The notes under the pieces were generated by a model. It made no database searches, was not told where the DNA came from, and saw nothing but the letters and a program-made list of their open reading frames with translations. This document shows, piece by piece, positions 27,251 to 37,820 of a stretch of DNA of 64,000 nucleotides; the first letter of the stretch is position 1, and every line of letters begins with the position of its first letter. Both the position numbers and the translations under genes were made by a program. The stretch is taken from NCBI RefSeq assembly GCF_018860805.1, contig NZ_JAHKQR010000016.1, positions 372,001 to 436,000 on the forward strand. The letters are read 5' to 3'. The stretch is from Aestuariibacter sp. A3R04 (GTDB lineage Bacteria; Pseudomonadota; Gammaproteobacteria; Enterobacterales; Alteromonadaceae).

Positions 27251-29845
27251 ATGTCTTCAGGGTCGACGCAAAATGAGCTGTCAGAAGAAGAGCTCAGGGA
27301 GCTGATTCCACAGCTTCAGCAACTTACGGAAAAGTACAAACGTTCAGAGCGCGTGCAAAAGGCGCTGTTTGATATTTCCGAATTAGCCAGCTCGGTAAGT
27401 AACCTTAGCCGATTATATCCCGCTATTCATGAAATTATCGCCGATTTCATGAACGCAGATAATTTCTTCGTGGCCTTCTATGAAAAAGAAGCCAACATCA
27501 TCAATTTTGCCTATTTCGTCGACGAATTCGATGAGCAAACTATCAAGCAAATACCAGCCGAAACACTCATGGACGGTATCACTGGTCATATTCTGCGCAC
27601 CGGTTCCCACGTTGTACTACAAGGCAAAGACAGTGAATCTTTCACCGCTCGCACTGGCGCTAAAATGGTAGGAGCCGTGCCTCACCACTTTCTCGGTGTA
27701 CCGCTAAAACGTGGCTCGCAGGTGATCGGCGCCATGGTGGTACAAACTTACGATGAATCGGTTTCTTATTCTGAAGAAGATTTAGAAGTACTATTGTTTG
27801 TATCACACCACATTGTGACAACAGTAGACCGGGTGAAAAGTCGAGAGCTAACCGAGAAAACGATTAGAGATCGTACCCGCCAATTGCGCAAAATTAATGA
27901 TGAATTGCAGGAAGAAATACTCGAACGCCAAAAAATTGAAACCTTGCAACATGCGCTTTATGAAATTTCAGAATTAGCTGCAAACCTCGAAGGTAATATG
28001 GATGCCTTCTACGCGACTATTCACAAAATTCTCGCCCGCTTAATTAGTGCGCCAAACTGCTACATTGCCACCTTGGACGACAGTAAGGAGTACATTGACT
28101 TTCCTTACTTTAACGACACTAAGGACGACTTTATCGAGCGTCGACCGCTGAGCCTGGGCCTAACAGAATTTGTACTGCGCACTGGGCAAACCGAACTTAT
28201 TAACCCTCCTCGGGTACTGGAACTTGCTGAAACAGGCCAGCTTGACGTAAGTGTCGCGCAGGATATGTTAGCAAGTGCTAACTCTTGGTTGGGTTCACCA
28301 CTGATGGTAGATGGAGAGGTTTACGGCGTTATTGCGGTACAAACTTACGGCAAAATGGCAAAGTACACGTCGAAAGATTTAGAGCTGTTGCGCTTTGTGT
28401 CTCATCACATAGCCACTGCTATGGAGCGCAAGCGCAATACCGAAGCAATTCACCAGTACAACATACAGCTGGAGCAACGGGTAAAGGAGCGTACAAAAGA
28501 ACTCGATAGAATTAACTTCTATTTGAAAAAACAAATAGAAGAAAGAAAGGAAATTGAGCTAAAACTCATTCACGATGCGCACCACGACAGCCTCACAGAC
28601 TTGCCCAACCGGGCCATGTTCACCAGTCGTCTTGAACTGGCCATTGCCAACAAGCATCGTCACCCGAAAAACCTCTTCGCGGTGCTGTTTATCGATTTAG
28701 ACCGTTTTAAGAATATCAATGACACCTTAGGCCATCACGCCGGTGATGAATTTTTAGTGGAAGTCTCACGCCGAATCGGTTTGTGCATTCGCGGCCACGA
28801 TTTACTGGCGCGGTTAGGTGGTGACGAGTTTGTGGTGTTGCTGGACAATTTCGAAGATTCCGAAGACGTCGAAGACGTGGCTTTCCGTATTATTCAGGCC
28901 ATTTCAGAGCCCTTTGTGTTAGATGGGAAGAATATGTATTCCGGTGCAAGTATTGGTATTGCACACTTGGAAACCTACTATCGCAGTGCCGACGAAGTAC
29001 TACGCGATGCTGATGCCGCCATGTATCAGGCAAAAACCCTGGGCCGCGGCCGCTTTGTTATGTTCGACAAGTCTATGCGCGACAGACTGTTAGAGGAACT
29101 CGAACTGGAAAACGAATTCCGCCGTGCGTTAAAAGACGAGGAGTTTGAGTGCTTTTTACAGCCCGTAATGGATTTGCGGGAAAAAGACAGTCTTTATCAC
29201 GAACTGTATTTACGGTGGGTAGATCCAACCCACGGCAAAGTGAACCGCGCACAATTCAGACAAATAGCCGAGCAAAGTGGCTTAACTCTTGAGCTTGATT
29301 TATTTCAGCTTCACAGGGCGTGTGAAATTGTAAAAGCTCAAAAGGGCCAGGGCGAAATCAAAAAAATTGCGGTGAATGTGTCGATTAACCATCTGTTGCA
29401 GGCGTCACTGGTCACGCGGATATTGGATGTTATTCAAACTCACAACGTGGCGCCCAAATCGCTGGTTTTTGAATTTGACGAAAACGATTTAAACCGACGT
29501 TCACAAGTTATACTGCCAGCCATTAAAAAATTGAAACGGGCGGGAATAACGCTGGTACTCGACAACTTTGGAAGTGGGCTGGCATCGTTGAGCTACTTGT
29601 TTGCCTATCCGTTCGACTTCATCAAAGTTGACCACAGATTCATTAAATCCTTGCCCCGATCACAACGAAATCTTAAGTTAATTCAGTCTGTTATGTTGAT
29701 TTCTGATCATCTGAAGTTTGATGTAATTGCCGAAGGTGTAGATGCCACGGCCCAACTCGATGCGCTCAACGAAATCGATTGCCACTACGGGCAGGGAAAA
29801 GTACTGAGCGAGCCCAGGTCATTGACCTACAGAAAGATGGCGTGA
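27251..29845 (+). CDS. GAF-GAF-GGDEF diguanylate cyclase with degenerate EAL domain
   Basis: The 864-residue soluble protein has two GAF sensor domains (about 40-195 and 235-390), a coiled-coil linker, a GGDEF domain (440-600) and an EAL-like domain (620-860). GGDEF is intact (RLGGDEF) with an inhibitory-site RGHD five residues ahead, so it should make c-di-GMP with product inhibition. The EAL domain has lost key residues: ELY for EAL, FEFDEND for the ELTE region, LDNFGSG for DDFGTG and EGVD for EGVE. It is probably catalytically dead and may act as a c-di-GMP or partner-binding domain. It has no membrane helices. The stop abuts the convergent rep stop with no spacer. Confidence 0.9.
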   Translation: MSSGSTQNELSEEELRELIPQLQQLTEKYKRSERVQKALFDISELASSVSNLSRLYPAIHEIIADFMNADNFFVAFYEKEANIINFAYFVDEFDEQTIKQIPAETLMDGITGHILRTGSHVVLQGKDSESFTARTGAKMVGAVPHHFLGVPLKRGSQVIGAMVVQTYDESVSYSEEDLEVLLFVSHHIVTTVDRVKSRELTEKTIRDRTRQLRKINDELQEEILERQKIETLQHALYEISELAANLEGNMDAFYATIHKILARLISAPNCYIATLDDSKEYIDFPYFNDTKDDFIERRPLSLGLTEFVLRTGQTELINPPRVLELAETGQLDVSVAQDMLASANSWLGSPLMVDGEVYGVIAVQTYGKMAKYTSKDLELLRFVSHHIATAMERKRNTEAIHQYNIQLEQRVKERTKELDRINFYLKKQIEERKEIELKLIHDAHHDSLTDLPNRAMFTSRLELAIANKHRHPKNLFAVLFIDLDRFKNINDTLGHHAGDEFLVEVSRRIGLCIRGHDLLARLGGDEFVVLLDNFEDSEDVEDVAFRIIQAISEPFVLDGKNMYSGASIGIAHLETYYRSADEVLRDADAAMYQAKTLGRGRFVMFDKSMRDRLLEELELENEFRRALKDEEFECFLQPVMDLREKDSLYHELYLRWVDPTHGKVNRAQFRQIAEQSGLTLELDLFQLHRACEIVKAQKGQGEIKKIAVNVSINHLLQASLVTRILDVIQTHNVAPKSLVFEFDENDLNRRSQVILPAIKKLKRAGITLVLDNFGSGLASLSYLFAYPFDFIKVDHRFIKSLPRSQRNLKLIQSVMLISDHLKFDVIAEGVDATAQLDALNEIDCHYGQGKVLSEPRSLTYRKMA

Positions 29846-31861
29846 TCAGGATTTCCCAAGCATTGCTTTGAGACTTGCTAACCCAGCCTCATTGGTTTTT
29901 TTGCGCTGTTCTGCTGAAGGTTTGGCTTTTTTCTCGTCCCATTCCACATCGTCTACCGGCAACTCAAACAAAAACCTGCTGGGTTCAGGGGTTATCACTT
30001 CCCCAAACTGACGACGTTCTTTCGCCAAACTGAAAACAAGCTCCCGTTGGGCACGGGTAATTCCCACATAAGCTAACCGGCGCTCTTCGTCCACGTTACC
30101 TTCATCAATGCTGCTCTGATGGGGTAACAACCCCTCTTCCATACCAACTAGGTACACAATGGGGAATTCCAAGCCTTTCGAAGCGTGTAATGTCATCAGT
30201 TGAACCTGATCCGCCTCGCCATCTTCTTCAGCCCGTTCCATCATGTCACGCAGAATCAACCGGTTTACCACTTCCTGCATGGTCATTGGCGCATCCAAAT
30301 CGGTACCTTCGAGCATATCCGTTACCCAGCCGAACAAGGTACTCACGTTGGCCATAGCCATTTCCGCGGCCTTGGGGCTGGGGCTGTGCTCGTAAAGATA
30401 TTCTTCGTATTGCATGGAGCGGATCATGTCTCTGAGAACCGCTTTGCTATCGCCGCGAGTGACATTGTCTGCGGTTTCCACTACCCAACGGCCAAAACCT
30501 GCTACTCTTTGGTACGCCGATTCCGGCAAAACACCGGATAGCCCGGAGTGCGTGGCAGCAGCAAACAACGACACCCGTAATTCATTGGCAAAATTGCCCA
30601 GTTTTTCCAGTGTGGCGCGGCCAATTCCCCGGCCGGGAGTATTAACCACGCGCAAAAAGGCGTTGTCGTCATCTTGGTTTACCAGCAAGCGCAAGTACGC
30701 CATGATGTCTTTTACCTCGGCACGGCCAAAGAACGACATGCCACCGTTAATGCGATAGGGAATACGGTTACTCATGAGCAGCTTTTCAAACAAGCGGCTT
30801 TGATGGTTGCCCCGATACAAGATTGCATAGTCTTTATAGTTGGTTCTATTCATGAACTTGTGGGCAATAAGTTCAGCCACTACCCGCTCGGCTTCATGCT
30901 CTTCATTTTTAGCCGTAATGACCCGCAAGGGTTCACCGTATCCCATTTCGGAAAACAGGGTTTTGTCGAACAAGTGAGGGTTATTTTGAATAAGAATATT
31001 CGCACAATGCAAAATTCGCCCGGAAGAGCGATAGTTCTGCTGCAATTTAATCACGTTAAGGCGGGGGAAATCCCGCTGGAGTAAATGCAAATTTTGCGGT
31101 CTGGCACCCCGCCAAGAATAGATTGACTGATCATCATCACCTACCACAGTAAATCTGGCACGCTCACCCACGAGCAACTTAACCAACTCATACTGACTGG
31201 TATTGGTATCCTGATATTCGTCCACTAGCAAATAACGTATTTTGCTTTGCCACTTCAAGCGTACTGCTTCATTGGTTTTAAGCAGTAATGTAGGCAATAA
31301 AATAAGATCGTCAAAATCAAGGGCATTGTAAGCTCTTAAATGATTCTGGTACTGCCGGTACACTTCAGCAAAATCTCGTTCACCAGAACTGGTTGCGCTT
31401 TTACTCAAGGTATCAGGCAAGAGTAAATCGTTCTTCCAGTTAGAAATGCAATTCTGCAACAACTGAATTTGTTCTTTATCGCCGTCTATCGTGTCAGCAG
31501 TAAGATCATTTAACAATGCCACTGAGTCTTTGTCGTCGAACAAAGAGAACCCCGGTTTTAAACCCAACTCTTTGATATGAGCTTTGATAATGGTTAAACC
31601 TAACGTGTGAAAGGTACACACTTTAAGGCCTCTGGCTTCTTTTTTCCCCAGCGTTTGCCCTACCCGCTCTTTCATTTCCCTGGCCGCTTTGTTCGTGAAA
31701 GTCACCGCCGCAATTTGCCTTGCTGGCATATCACACTCTCGAACCAGGTAAGCAATTTTATTGGTTATGACACGGGTTTTACCACTACCTGCGCCAGCGA
31801 GAACTAAACAGGGACCGGAAACGTATGTCACAGCAGATTGTTGTGCATCATTTAATTTCAT
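29846..31861 (-). CDS. rep: ATP-dependent DNA helicase Rep
   Basis: This is a UvrD/Rep-family 3'-5' helicase of 671 residues, close to E. coli Rep throughout. It shows Q-motif LNDAQQSAV, Walker A GAGSGKT (about 22-29), motif II DEYQDTN, motif [16 protein letters not shown] and motif [11 protein letters not shown]. Rep removes proteins from DNA ahead of the replication fork and helps restart. It is divergent from ubiK and convergent with the GGDEF gene, whose stop codon abuts its own. Confidence 0.95.
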   Translation of the reverse strand: MKLNDAQQSAVTYVSGPCLVLAGAGSGKTRVITNKIAYLVRECDMPARQIAAVTFTNKAAREMKERVGQTLGKKEARGLKVCTFHTLGLTIIKAHIKELGLKPGFSLFDDKDSVALLNDLTADTIDGDKEQIQLLQNCISNWKNDLLLPDTLSKSATSSGERDFAEVYRQYQNHLRAYNALDFDDLILLPTLLLKTNEAVRLKWQSKIRYLLVDEYQDTNTSQYELVKLLVGERARFTVVGDDDQSIYSWRGARPQNLHLLQRDFPRLNVIKLQQNYRSSGRILHCANILIQNNPHLFDKTLFSEMGYGEPLRVITAKNEEHEAERVVAELIAHKFMNRTNYKDYAILYRGNHQSRLFEKLLMSNRIPYRINGGMSFFGRAEVKDIMAYLRLLVNQDDDNAFLRVVNTPGRGIGRATLEKLGNFANELRVSLFAAATHSGLSGVLPESAYQRVAGFGRWVVETADNVTRGDSKAVLRDMIRSMQYEEYLYEHSPSPKAAEMAMANVSTLFGWVTDMLEGTDLDAPMTMQEVVNRLILRDMMERAEEDGEADQVQLMTLHASKGLEFPIVYLVGMEEGLLPHQSSIDEGNVDEERRLAYVGITRAQRELVFSLAKERRQFGEVITPEPSRFLFELPVDDVEWDEKKAKPSAEQRKKTNEAGLASLKAMLGKS

Positions 31862-31978
31862 AAGCTGCGGGAAATGTTAAACGGGTTTGATGAAAGACGG
31901 TTTTCGTTGCATGTACTTCTTATCTATTTACAATACCAAGCAACCTGTCGCGATGACGTGCATTATAAAGGAAATACC

Positions 31979-32233
31979 ATGCTTGATCCGAAAAAACTCG
32001 AAGAAATCGCCAAACAAATTTCCGAGGCGGTACCTCCCGGCGTACGGTCAATGGCCGAAGGCGCCGAAACACGCGTGAAACAAGTGTTACAGTCACAGTT
32101 GAGTAAACTCGATTTAGTAACCCGCGAAGAATTCGACATTCAAAGCCAAGTGCTGATCCGTACCCGGGAAAAACTCGAGGCAATGGAAGCGCGCATTACT
32201 GCGCTTGAAGCACAGTTGGAAGAAAATAAGTAG
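31979..32233 (+). CDS. ubiK: Ubiquinone biosynthesis accessory factor UbiK (BMFP family)
   Basis: This small coiled-coil protein of 84 residues matches the UbiK/YqiC family: DPKKLEEIAKQISEAVP at the start, VTREEFDIQSQVLIRTREKL in the middle and a C-terminal heptad coil. UbiK helps organise the soluble Ubi complex in aerobic ubiquinone synthesis. I start at the ATG at 31979, with AAAGGA upstream; the frame opens earlier without family similarity. It sits near ubiC-ubiA, which is a fitting neighbour. Confidence 0.9.
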   Translation: MLDPKKLEEIAKQISEAVPPGVRSMAEGAETRVKQVLQSQLSKLDLVTREEFDIQSQVLIRTREKLEAMEARITALEAQLEENK

Positions 32234-32281
32234 ACATTTACACTCTGTAAACTTATTTACTGCCAAACACAGGTTGTGTGT

Positions 32282-33163
32282 TTACACCGCTGACAGCGCA
32301 ACTCTGTCGACGAGCAAACCAACAGCTATCACCAGCCCTACATAGTGGTTGTCCAAAAAGGCTTTGAAACATGCCATACGGTCTCTTTTCCGCGTTGCAT
32401 AGGCCTGAAAGAAAAACAACAGCGCCGACGCTACGATGCTCAAGTACACAGGCCAGCCGTAATTCATCATATAGGCGATGGCTGTAAGCAGTAATAACGT
32501 GAATAGCTGCAGAATACCGATAATGGTTCTGTCGCGTTGTCCAAACAAAATGGCAGACGATTTAATGCCCACTTTTAAATCGTCATCTCTGTCCACCATG
32601 GCGTAGTAAGTATCGTATGCAATGGTCCAAGCCAGGTTGGCTATAAACAGCAACCAGCCCACCAGTGGCACACTGCCATTCACAGCGGCAAAAGCCATGG
32701 GGATAGCCCAGCCAAAGGCTGCACCAAGAACGGCCTGAGGCATATGAGTATAACGTTTCATAAACGGGTAGCACGCTGCCAGTGCCAAAGCCACTACCGA
32801 CAACGCAATGGTTTGCCAGTTGAGTGTAAGCACAAGCACAAAGGAAATCAGCACTAAGAACGCAAAGAGTTGAAGCGCTTCTTTTTCGGATACAGCGCCA
32901 CTTACCAGGGGGCGCTGCGCTGTTCGCTTCACGCTACCGTCGACTTTTCTGTCGGCATAATCGTTAATAATACAGCCGGCCGAGCGCATCAGCACTACAC
33001 CTGCAATAAACACAGCCGAGACCCACAAATCAGGCACACCGTCGGCCGCAATTACCAGCGCCCACACGGTGGGCCATAACAATAGGTAGATCCCAATAGG
33101 TTTGTCCAGCCTGGTAAGTTGCACATAGGCAGGCCAGTTGGAAAATGACAACGCCAGCGACAT
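32282..33163 (-). CDS. ubiA: 4-hydroxybenzoate octaprenyltransferase
   Basis: This integral membrane prenyltransferase of 293 residues attaches the polyprenyl tail to 4-hydroxybenzoate in ubiquinone synthesis. It begins [21 protein letters not shown], as UbiA does, and has the two Asp-rich motifs [10 protein letters not shown] (first) and [13 protein letters not shown] (second) that bind Mg-diphosphate. It follows ubiC by 15 bases, so the pair forms an operon that supplies and uses 4-hydroxybenzoate. Confidence 0.95.
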   Translation of the reverse strand: MSLALSFSNWPAYVQLTRLDKPIGIYLLLWPTVWALVIAADGVPDLWVSAVFIAGVVLMRSAGCIINDYADRKVDGSVKRTAQRPLVSGAVSEKEALQLFAFLVLISFVLVLTLNWQTIALSVVALALAACYPFMKRYTHMPQAVLGAAFGWAIPMAFAAVNGSVPLVGWLLFIANLAWTIAYDTYYAMVDRDDDLKVGIKSSAILFGQRDRTIIGILQLFTLLLLTAIAYMMNYGWPVYLSIVASALLFFFQAYATRKRDRMACFKAFLDNHYVGLVIAVGLLVDRVALSAV

Positions 33164-33178
33164 GATTAAACCCCGAAG

Positions 33179-33703
33179 TTAGTACAAAGGTGACGCAGGT
33201 AAGAATACCTCAGCCACCAGCATGGTGTAAGACTGAAAAGAAAAACACGAGCGACGGCCCCAGAGAACGGGCGCCTCTGGCGTTGATAAAGGGGGAAGCG
33301 ACACCCGGCACACTTCAAATTCACCGCGTACAAAGCGACTGTCATTGAACAAGCGCTTGCCCAGTGGCTCGGTACCTAAATTTTTGAACTCTGCGTTCAC
33401 CAACGCCTCAGGCAATATACTTCGGGCGAACACCCAGGGCGTGACACCGTCTTTTAATAGCACTTCTCGTACCTGATAATGATCCGGAGAGCCCCTTAAC
33501 CCCTGCCTTTCATTGCGGTGAAGCGGCACTTTGCCCTCGCCTACTACCTGTAGTGAAAAAGCGGGGACATTTGCCTGCACACGCTCAGTGAGCGACCCGG
33601 TATCCAGTAGCCAGGACGCCACTGTCTGAGACATACTTGTAATTGACGTCGGCGTTTGCCACGTTGTGTTCAACCCCACGGGAAATTGAAGATTTACATC
33701 CAA
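33179..33703 (-). CDS. ubiC: Chorismate lyase
   Basis: This 174-residue enzyme converts chorismate to 4-hydroxybenzoate and pyruvate, the first step of ubiquinone ring synthesis. The family pattern is visible: a WVFARSILP motif, LGTEPLGKRLF, LWGRRSCF and the C-terminal EVFLPASPLY. The start is a TTG at 33703 with AAGGTG upstream; a GTG at 33679 is the alternative. It is the first gene of the ubiCA operon. Confidence 0.92.
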   Translation of the reverse strand: MDVNLQFPVGLNTTWQTPTSITSMSQTVASWLLDTGSLTERVQANVPAFSLQVVGEGKVPLHRNERQGLRGSPDHYQVREVLLKDGVTPWVFARSILPEALVNAEFKNLGTEPLGKRLFNDSRFVRGEFEVCRVSLPPLSTPEAPVLWGRRSCFSFQSYTMLVAEVFLPASPLY

Positions 33704-33879
33704 AGGCTAATACACCTTAAAAAAACAGAGCCGTATCTTATCATTGGTATTGTAAAAGGCTCAAAAACGTGTTCATACATACCCTTAAAGCCTGATTTTT
33801 CCGTGTTTATTTTATGGTGTTTGCTAAACTCTACAATCATCCCAGTGTTTATTTTTATTGCCTTCACTTGCGTGGTTTT

Positions 33880-34293
33880 ATGAAAAAGTCATCCTTACAC
33901 ATTGTCGCCCTTTTTACGCTACTAAGCAGTGCGTTTAATTTCCACGCTCAAGCACAAGAGCCGCCCAATTTCGCCTACCTTGGGTTGGAGCCAGACATCA
34001 TTACCAATTTCGTCGGGCCTTCTGCCAAGAAGATTGGTTACGTTCGCGTAACCGTTGAGTTAATGATAGACAGCGTCGATGTATTGGAAATAGCGGAACA
34101 CCACATGCCTCTGCTTCGAGCGACCACTATCGAAATCTTCGGTCAGCAACCAGAAGACAAAGTGAAATCCTTAACCGGCCGCGAAGAAATAAGACTAGCT
34201 ATTCTTAAAGCGCTACAAGACCACATGCGTAAAGAAACCGGCGCAACCATTGTCAAAGACGTTATTTTTACCAAATATCTGTATCACGGCTAA
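33880..34293 (+). CDS. FliL-like secreted protein
   Basis: The 137-residue protein has an N-terminal hydrophobic signal or anchor (KKSSLHIVALFTLLSSAFNFHAQA) and a periplasmic domain that matches the FliL family: YVRVTVELMI, MPLLRATTIEIFGQQ, TGREEIRLAILKAL and the final VKDVIFTKYLYHG. FliL tunes the flagellar stator, but this gene stands outside any flagellar cluster, so it may be a stand-alone paralogue. The start is the ATG at 33880 where the signal peptide begins; the ribosome site is weak. Its stop overlaps the convergent glpG stop by four bases. Confidence 0.8.
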   Translation: MKKSSLHIVALFTLLSSAFNFHAQAQEPPNFAYLGLEPDIITNFVGPSAKKIGYVRVTVELMIDSVDVLEIAEHHMPLLRATTIEIFGQQPEDKVKSLTGREEIRLAILKALQDHMRKETGATIVKDVIFTKYLYHG

Positions 34294-35153
34294 GTCTGTT
34301 TCCTGCGGCTATCACCCAATGCCAACAACGCCGCCAAGGCACAACCACTAATGAGGCCAACAGTATGAGCGGTATTGGCCATATTTACCCACAGTACATC
34401 GGTATAGCCTAACACCAGCCACACTAGCATGAAGCCGACAATTGACCGGGGCATGGAAAGCCCCCAAGTCGGCTTTAACCACCCCAACCACCATACGAAG
34501 CCCAACACGGCGTATACCACTCCTGACAACCCGCCGAATGCAGGGCCGCTTACCAAAGCCTGAGCGACATTAGACGCTACCGCCGATATAGAAAACACCA
34601 ACAGAATCATGCTAAACCCCAGGACCCGCTCGATTTGGCCGCCTATCATGCTCCACCACAACAAATTGAAGATAAAATGCAGAGCGCTGAAATGCAGAAA
34701 GGCAGGGGTGATCAAGCGCCAATATTCGTGTGAAGACAAAACCTCGTTTAAGGGAAGCATGCGAAGCGAACTGCCTAGCACGTCGAAAAAGCCCAAGTAA
34801 GACAGCACAAAAACTGCCGTACAGATAAACAATATAACAGCAGTAAATGGGGCTGTTTTTGCCCAATTTACTAAATTCGCGACACTCAGATTACTGGGTT
34901 TTCCAGGGTGTAAATCAACATGCTCACCCGATTGCCAAGCTGCTTGCTGATATTTTGGATCCCCCGGATGCTTGAGGAATGCCTCGCAAATAGGCAACGC
35001 CAGTTCTACATCGGAAGCGTTCTGCAGTACAACCACATAGTCGTCGTTGTCGGGATGAGGCTGTACATGGGCCGGAAGCGACTGGCTGGTAAGATAGTTA
35101 GCGAGAAGATGGGCATACCCCTCACTACTGATTGCAATTAGCGGTTTACTCAC
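34290..35153 (-). CDS. glpG: Rhomboid intramembrane serine protease GlpG
   Basis: This rhomboid protease has 287 residues: a cytoplasmic N-terminal domain (about 1-90) and six membrane helices. The catalytic dyad is Ser210 in GLSG and His263 in AHTVGL; the oxyanion segment HFSALHFIFNLLWW is present. It cleaves membrane proteins within the bilayer. It overlaps the stop of glpE by four bases (ATGA), as in the glpE-glpG pair of E. coli, here joined to kbl-tdh. Confidence 0.94.
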   Translation of the reverse strand: MSKPLIAISSEGYAHLLANYLTSQSLPAHVQPHPDNDDYVVVLQNASDVELALPICEAFLKHPGDPKYQQAAWQSGEHVDLHPGKPSNLSVANLVNWAKTAPFTAVILFICTAVFVLSYLGFFDVLGSSLRMLPLNEVLSSHEYWRLITPAFLHFSALHFIFNLLWWSMIGGQIERVLGFSMILLVFSISAVASNVAQALVSGPAFGGLSGVVYAVLGFVWWLGWLKPTWGLSMPRSIVGFMLVWLVLGYTDVLWVNMANTAHTVGLISGCALAALLALGDSRRKQT

Positions 35154-35467
35154 GCTTGATCTGTCACCACGGTATAATTGAGTTTCCAGGCTTCGAAGCC
35201 GCCATCCATACTGAACACCCTGTTGTAACCTTGGTTGGCAATCACGTTAGCGGCTTGTTGGCTGCTCACACCGTGATAGCACACCACCAGTACGGGTGTA
35301 TCTTTGTCTGTTTCGTCGAGGAATTCAGCAAAATTATCGTTATTTAAATTAAGCGCATCAGGCATATGGCCGTTGGCGAAGGATTGCGGATCGCGAATAT
35401 CTACTACCGCAAACGTGTCGAGTTTCTCCGCGGCGTCTTGGATACTGATATGCTGAAATGCTGACAT
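35150..35467 (-). CDS. glpE: Thiosulfate sulfurtransferase GlpE (rhodanese)
   Basis: This single-domain rhodanese has about 105 residues with the active-site loop VCYHGVSS (catalytic Cys 63 from the chosen start) and the family motif VVDIRDPQSFANGHMPDA. It transfers sulfane sulfur from thiosulfate to cyanide or other acceptors. I prefer the ATG at 35467; a TTG at 35479 would overlap tdh by seven bases. It lies five bases after tdh and overlaps glpG by four. Confidence 0.93.
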   Translation of the reverse strand: MSAFQHISIQDAAEKLDTFAVVDIRDPQSFANGHMPDALNLNNDNFAEFLDETDKDTPVLVVCYHGVSSQQAANVIANQGYNRVFSMDGGFEAWKLNYTVVTDQA

Positions 35468-35472
35468 GTTTA

Positions 35473-36495
35473 TTACCAATTTAGAATGACTTTTCCGGAT
35501 TCCCCTGAACCCATGGTATCGAAGCCTTTTTGGAAGTCTTCAATGGAGAACTGGTGGGTGATAACAGGCGATAAATCCAGACCACTTTGTATCAGACTGG
35601 CCATTTTATACCAGGTTTCAAACATTTCCCGACCGTAAATACCTTTAATAGTAAGCCCTTTGAAAATTACCTGATTCCAGTCAACCGCCACATCGGTTGG
35701 CGGTATACCAAGCATAGCAACCTTTCCACCATTATTCATCTTGTCGAGCATATCGCGGAACGCTACGGGCACGCCAGACATTTCCAGCCCAACATCAAAG
35801 CCTTCTGTCATCCCCAGTTCTTTCATAACATCACTCAATGATGTTGTTGCCACGTTTACGGCTCGGCTTGCACCCATTTTCTCGGCAAGTTTTAAGCGAT
35901 AAGGGTTAATATCAGTTATCACAACATGTCTGGCACCGACGTGTTTTGCAACGGCTACGGCCATAATGCCTATGGGGCCAGCACCAGTAATTAACACATC
36001 TTCACCAACTAAATCGAAAGACAATGCCGTATGCACAGCGTTGCCGAATGGATCGAATATGGCCGCCAAATCATCGGAGATATTATCCGGAATTTTAAAT
36101 GCGTTAAACGCAGGAATAACCAGGTATTCAGCAAAGGCACCTGGGCGGTTAACCCCCACCCCTTCGGTATTGCGACACAGGTGACGGCGTCCGGCGCGGC
36201 AGTTTCGGCAGTGGCCACAAGTGATATGTCCTTCCCCGGAAACCCGGTCGCCAAGGGCAAACCCGGCAACTTCCTGACCCATTCCAACCACTTCACCCAC
36301 GTATTCGTGACCTACAACCATAGGAACAGGAACCGTTTTCTGCGACCATTCATCCCAATTATAGATATGCATGTCGGTGCCACAAATGGCCGTTTTGCGA
36401 ATTTTGATGAGTAAGTCGTTGTGGCCCACTTCGGGTTTTGCTGTGTCCTGCAGCCAAATACCTTTTTCGCGCTGCGCTTTTACCAGTGACTTCAT
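35473..36495 (-). CDS. tdh: L-threonine 3-dehydrogenase
   Basis: This zinc-dependent medium-chain dehydrogenase of 340 residues oxidises threonine to 2-amino-3-ketobutyrate with NAD. The catalytic zinc site ([17 protein letters not shown]), the structural zinc Cys cluster ([15 protein letters not shown]) and the GAGPIGIMA nucleotide fold are visible. Its start overlaps the kbl stop by four bases (ATGA). The two enzymes act in sequence to give glycine and acetyl-CoA. Confidence 0.96.
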   Translation of the reverse strand: MKSLVKAQREKGIWLQDTAKPEVGHNDLLIKIRKTAICGTDMHIYNWDEWSQKTVPVPMVVGHEYVGEVVGMGQEVAGFALGDRVSGEGHITCGHCRNCRAGRRHLCRNTEGVGVNRPGAFAEYLVIPAFNAFKIPDNISDDLAAIFDPFGNAVHTALSFDLVGEDVLITGAGPIGIMAVAVAKHVGARHVVITDINPYRLKLAEKMGASRAVNVATTSLSDVMKELGMTEGFDVGLEMSGVPVAFRDMLDKMNNGGKVAMLGIPPTDVAVDWNQVIFKGLTIKGIYGREMFETWYKMASLIQSGLDLSPVITHQFSIEDFQKGFDTMGSGESGKVILNW

Positions 36496-37688
36496 TGAAT
36501 AACTCCCAGGGATTGACCAACTTCAATAAATGCATCAACGGCTTTATCGACATGCTCAAGTGTGTGACCGGCAGACATTTGCGTACGAATACGGGCCTGG
36601 CCCTTAGGCACCACAGGATAAGAAAAACCAATAACGTAGATGCCTTTTTCCAGCAGTTTATCTGCCATTTCGCTTGCCAGGCGAGCATCGCCAAGCATCA
36701 CTGGAATAATGGGGTGATCTTTGCCTGCCAGTGTAAAACCCGCCGCTTCCATTCTGCTGCGGAAATGCGCTGCATTGCGCCACAGCGTTGCCCGTAAATC
36801 ATGACCGTCGGCCATCATATCAAACACTTTAAGCGAAGCAGATACAATAGGCGGTGCCACAGAGTTTGAAAACAAATAAGGTCGGGAACGCTGACGCAAC
36901 CACTCTACCACTTCCTTTTTACCCGACGTATAACCGCCGGATGCACCACCCAATGCCTTTCCAAGGGTACCAGTGATAATATCCACGCGCCCCATCACGT
37001 CACAGTATTCATGGCTTCCACGGCCATTTTCACCCAAAAAGCCTGTGGCATGGCAATCGTCAACCATTACCATGGCGTCGTATTTTTCAGCCAAATCGCA
37101 CACTCCTTTCAGGTTTGCGATAACGCCGTCCATTGAGAATACGCCGTCAGTGGCGATTATTTTAAACCGCGCACCATCGGCAACCGCTTGTTGCAACTGT
37201 GACTCTAAGGCGGCCATATCGTTATTGGCATATCGATAACGCTTGGCTTTGCTCAAGCGCACGCCGTCAATAATGCTGGCGTGATTCAGCGCATCTGAAA
37301 TAATGGCATCTTCCGGGCCGAGAAGGGTTTCGAATAACCCGCCATTAGCATCGAAACAAGACGGATAGAGAATAGTGTCTTCTGTACCCAAAAAGTGACT
37401 AATTTTTGCTTCAAGCTGCTTGTGAATATCTTGCGTGCCGCAAATAAATCGCACCGACGCCATGCCAAAGCCATGGGAATCTAAACCGGCTTTCGCTGCA
37501 GCGATAAGATCGTCGTGATTGGCTAACCCCAAATAATTATTGGCGCAAAAATTAATGACATCGGCCCCCGAACCAACGGCAATATCTGCCTGCTGTTGAG
37601 AGGTAATAACCCGCTCGCTTTTGTACAAACCTTCCTGCTTGACTGTATCAATTTGCCCGCGCAGGTGCGCAATGAATAATTCCGACAT
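36492..37688 (-). CDS. kbl: Glycine C-acetyltransferase (2-amino-3-ketobutyrate CoA ligase)
   Basis: This PLP-dependent alpha-oxoamine synthase of 398 residues cleaves 2-amino-3-ketobutyrate with CoA to glycine and acetyl-CoA. The PLP Lys lies in [12 protein letters not shown] (near residue 244); FCANNYLGL and [10 protein letters not shown] are family motifs. GGAGAAATAG precedes the ATG. It is the first gene of the kbl-tdh-glpE-glpG operon. Confidence 0.96.
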   Translation of the reverse strand: MSELFIAHLRGQIDTVKQEGLYKSERVITSQQQADIAVGSGADVINFCANNYLGLANHDDLIAAAKAGLDSHGFGMASVRFICGTQDIHKQLEAKISHFLGTEDTILYPSCFDANGGLFETLLGPEDAIISDALNHASIIDGVRLSKAKRYRYANNDMAALESQLQQAVADGARFKIIATDGVFSMDGVIANLKGVCDLAEKYDAMVMVDDCHATGFLGENGRGSHEYCDVMGRVDIITGTLGKALGGASGGYTSGKKEVVEWLRQRSRPYLFSNSVAPPIVSASLKVFDMMADGHDLRATLWRNAAHFRSRMEAAGFTLAGKDHPIIPVMLGDARLASEMADKLLEKGIYVIGFSYPVVPKGQARIRTQMSAGHTLEHVDKAVDAFIEVGQSLGVIQ

Positions 37689-37820
37689 CTATTTCTCCGC
37701 CATAGAAAACGCGTATTTTAATGAATAGGGTTTGATGGGTATACTGTTTAACGAGTATGAACGCAAAGCGTTTTCCACTGAGTGTAAATAATTAACCACA
37801 GCCGGTAAACCCGGACACAG

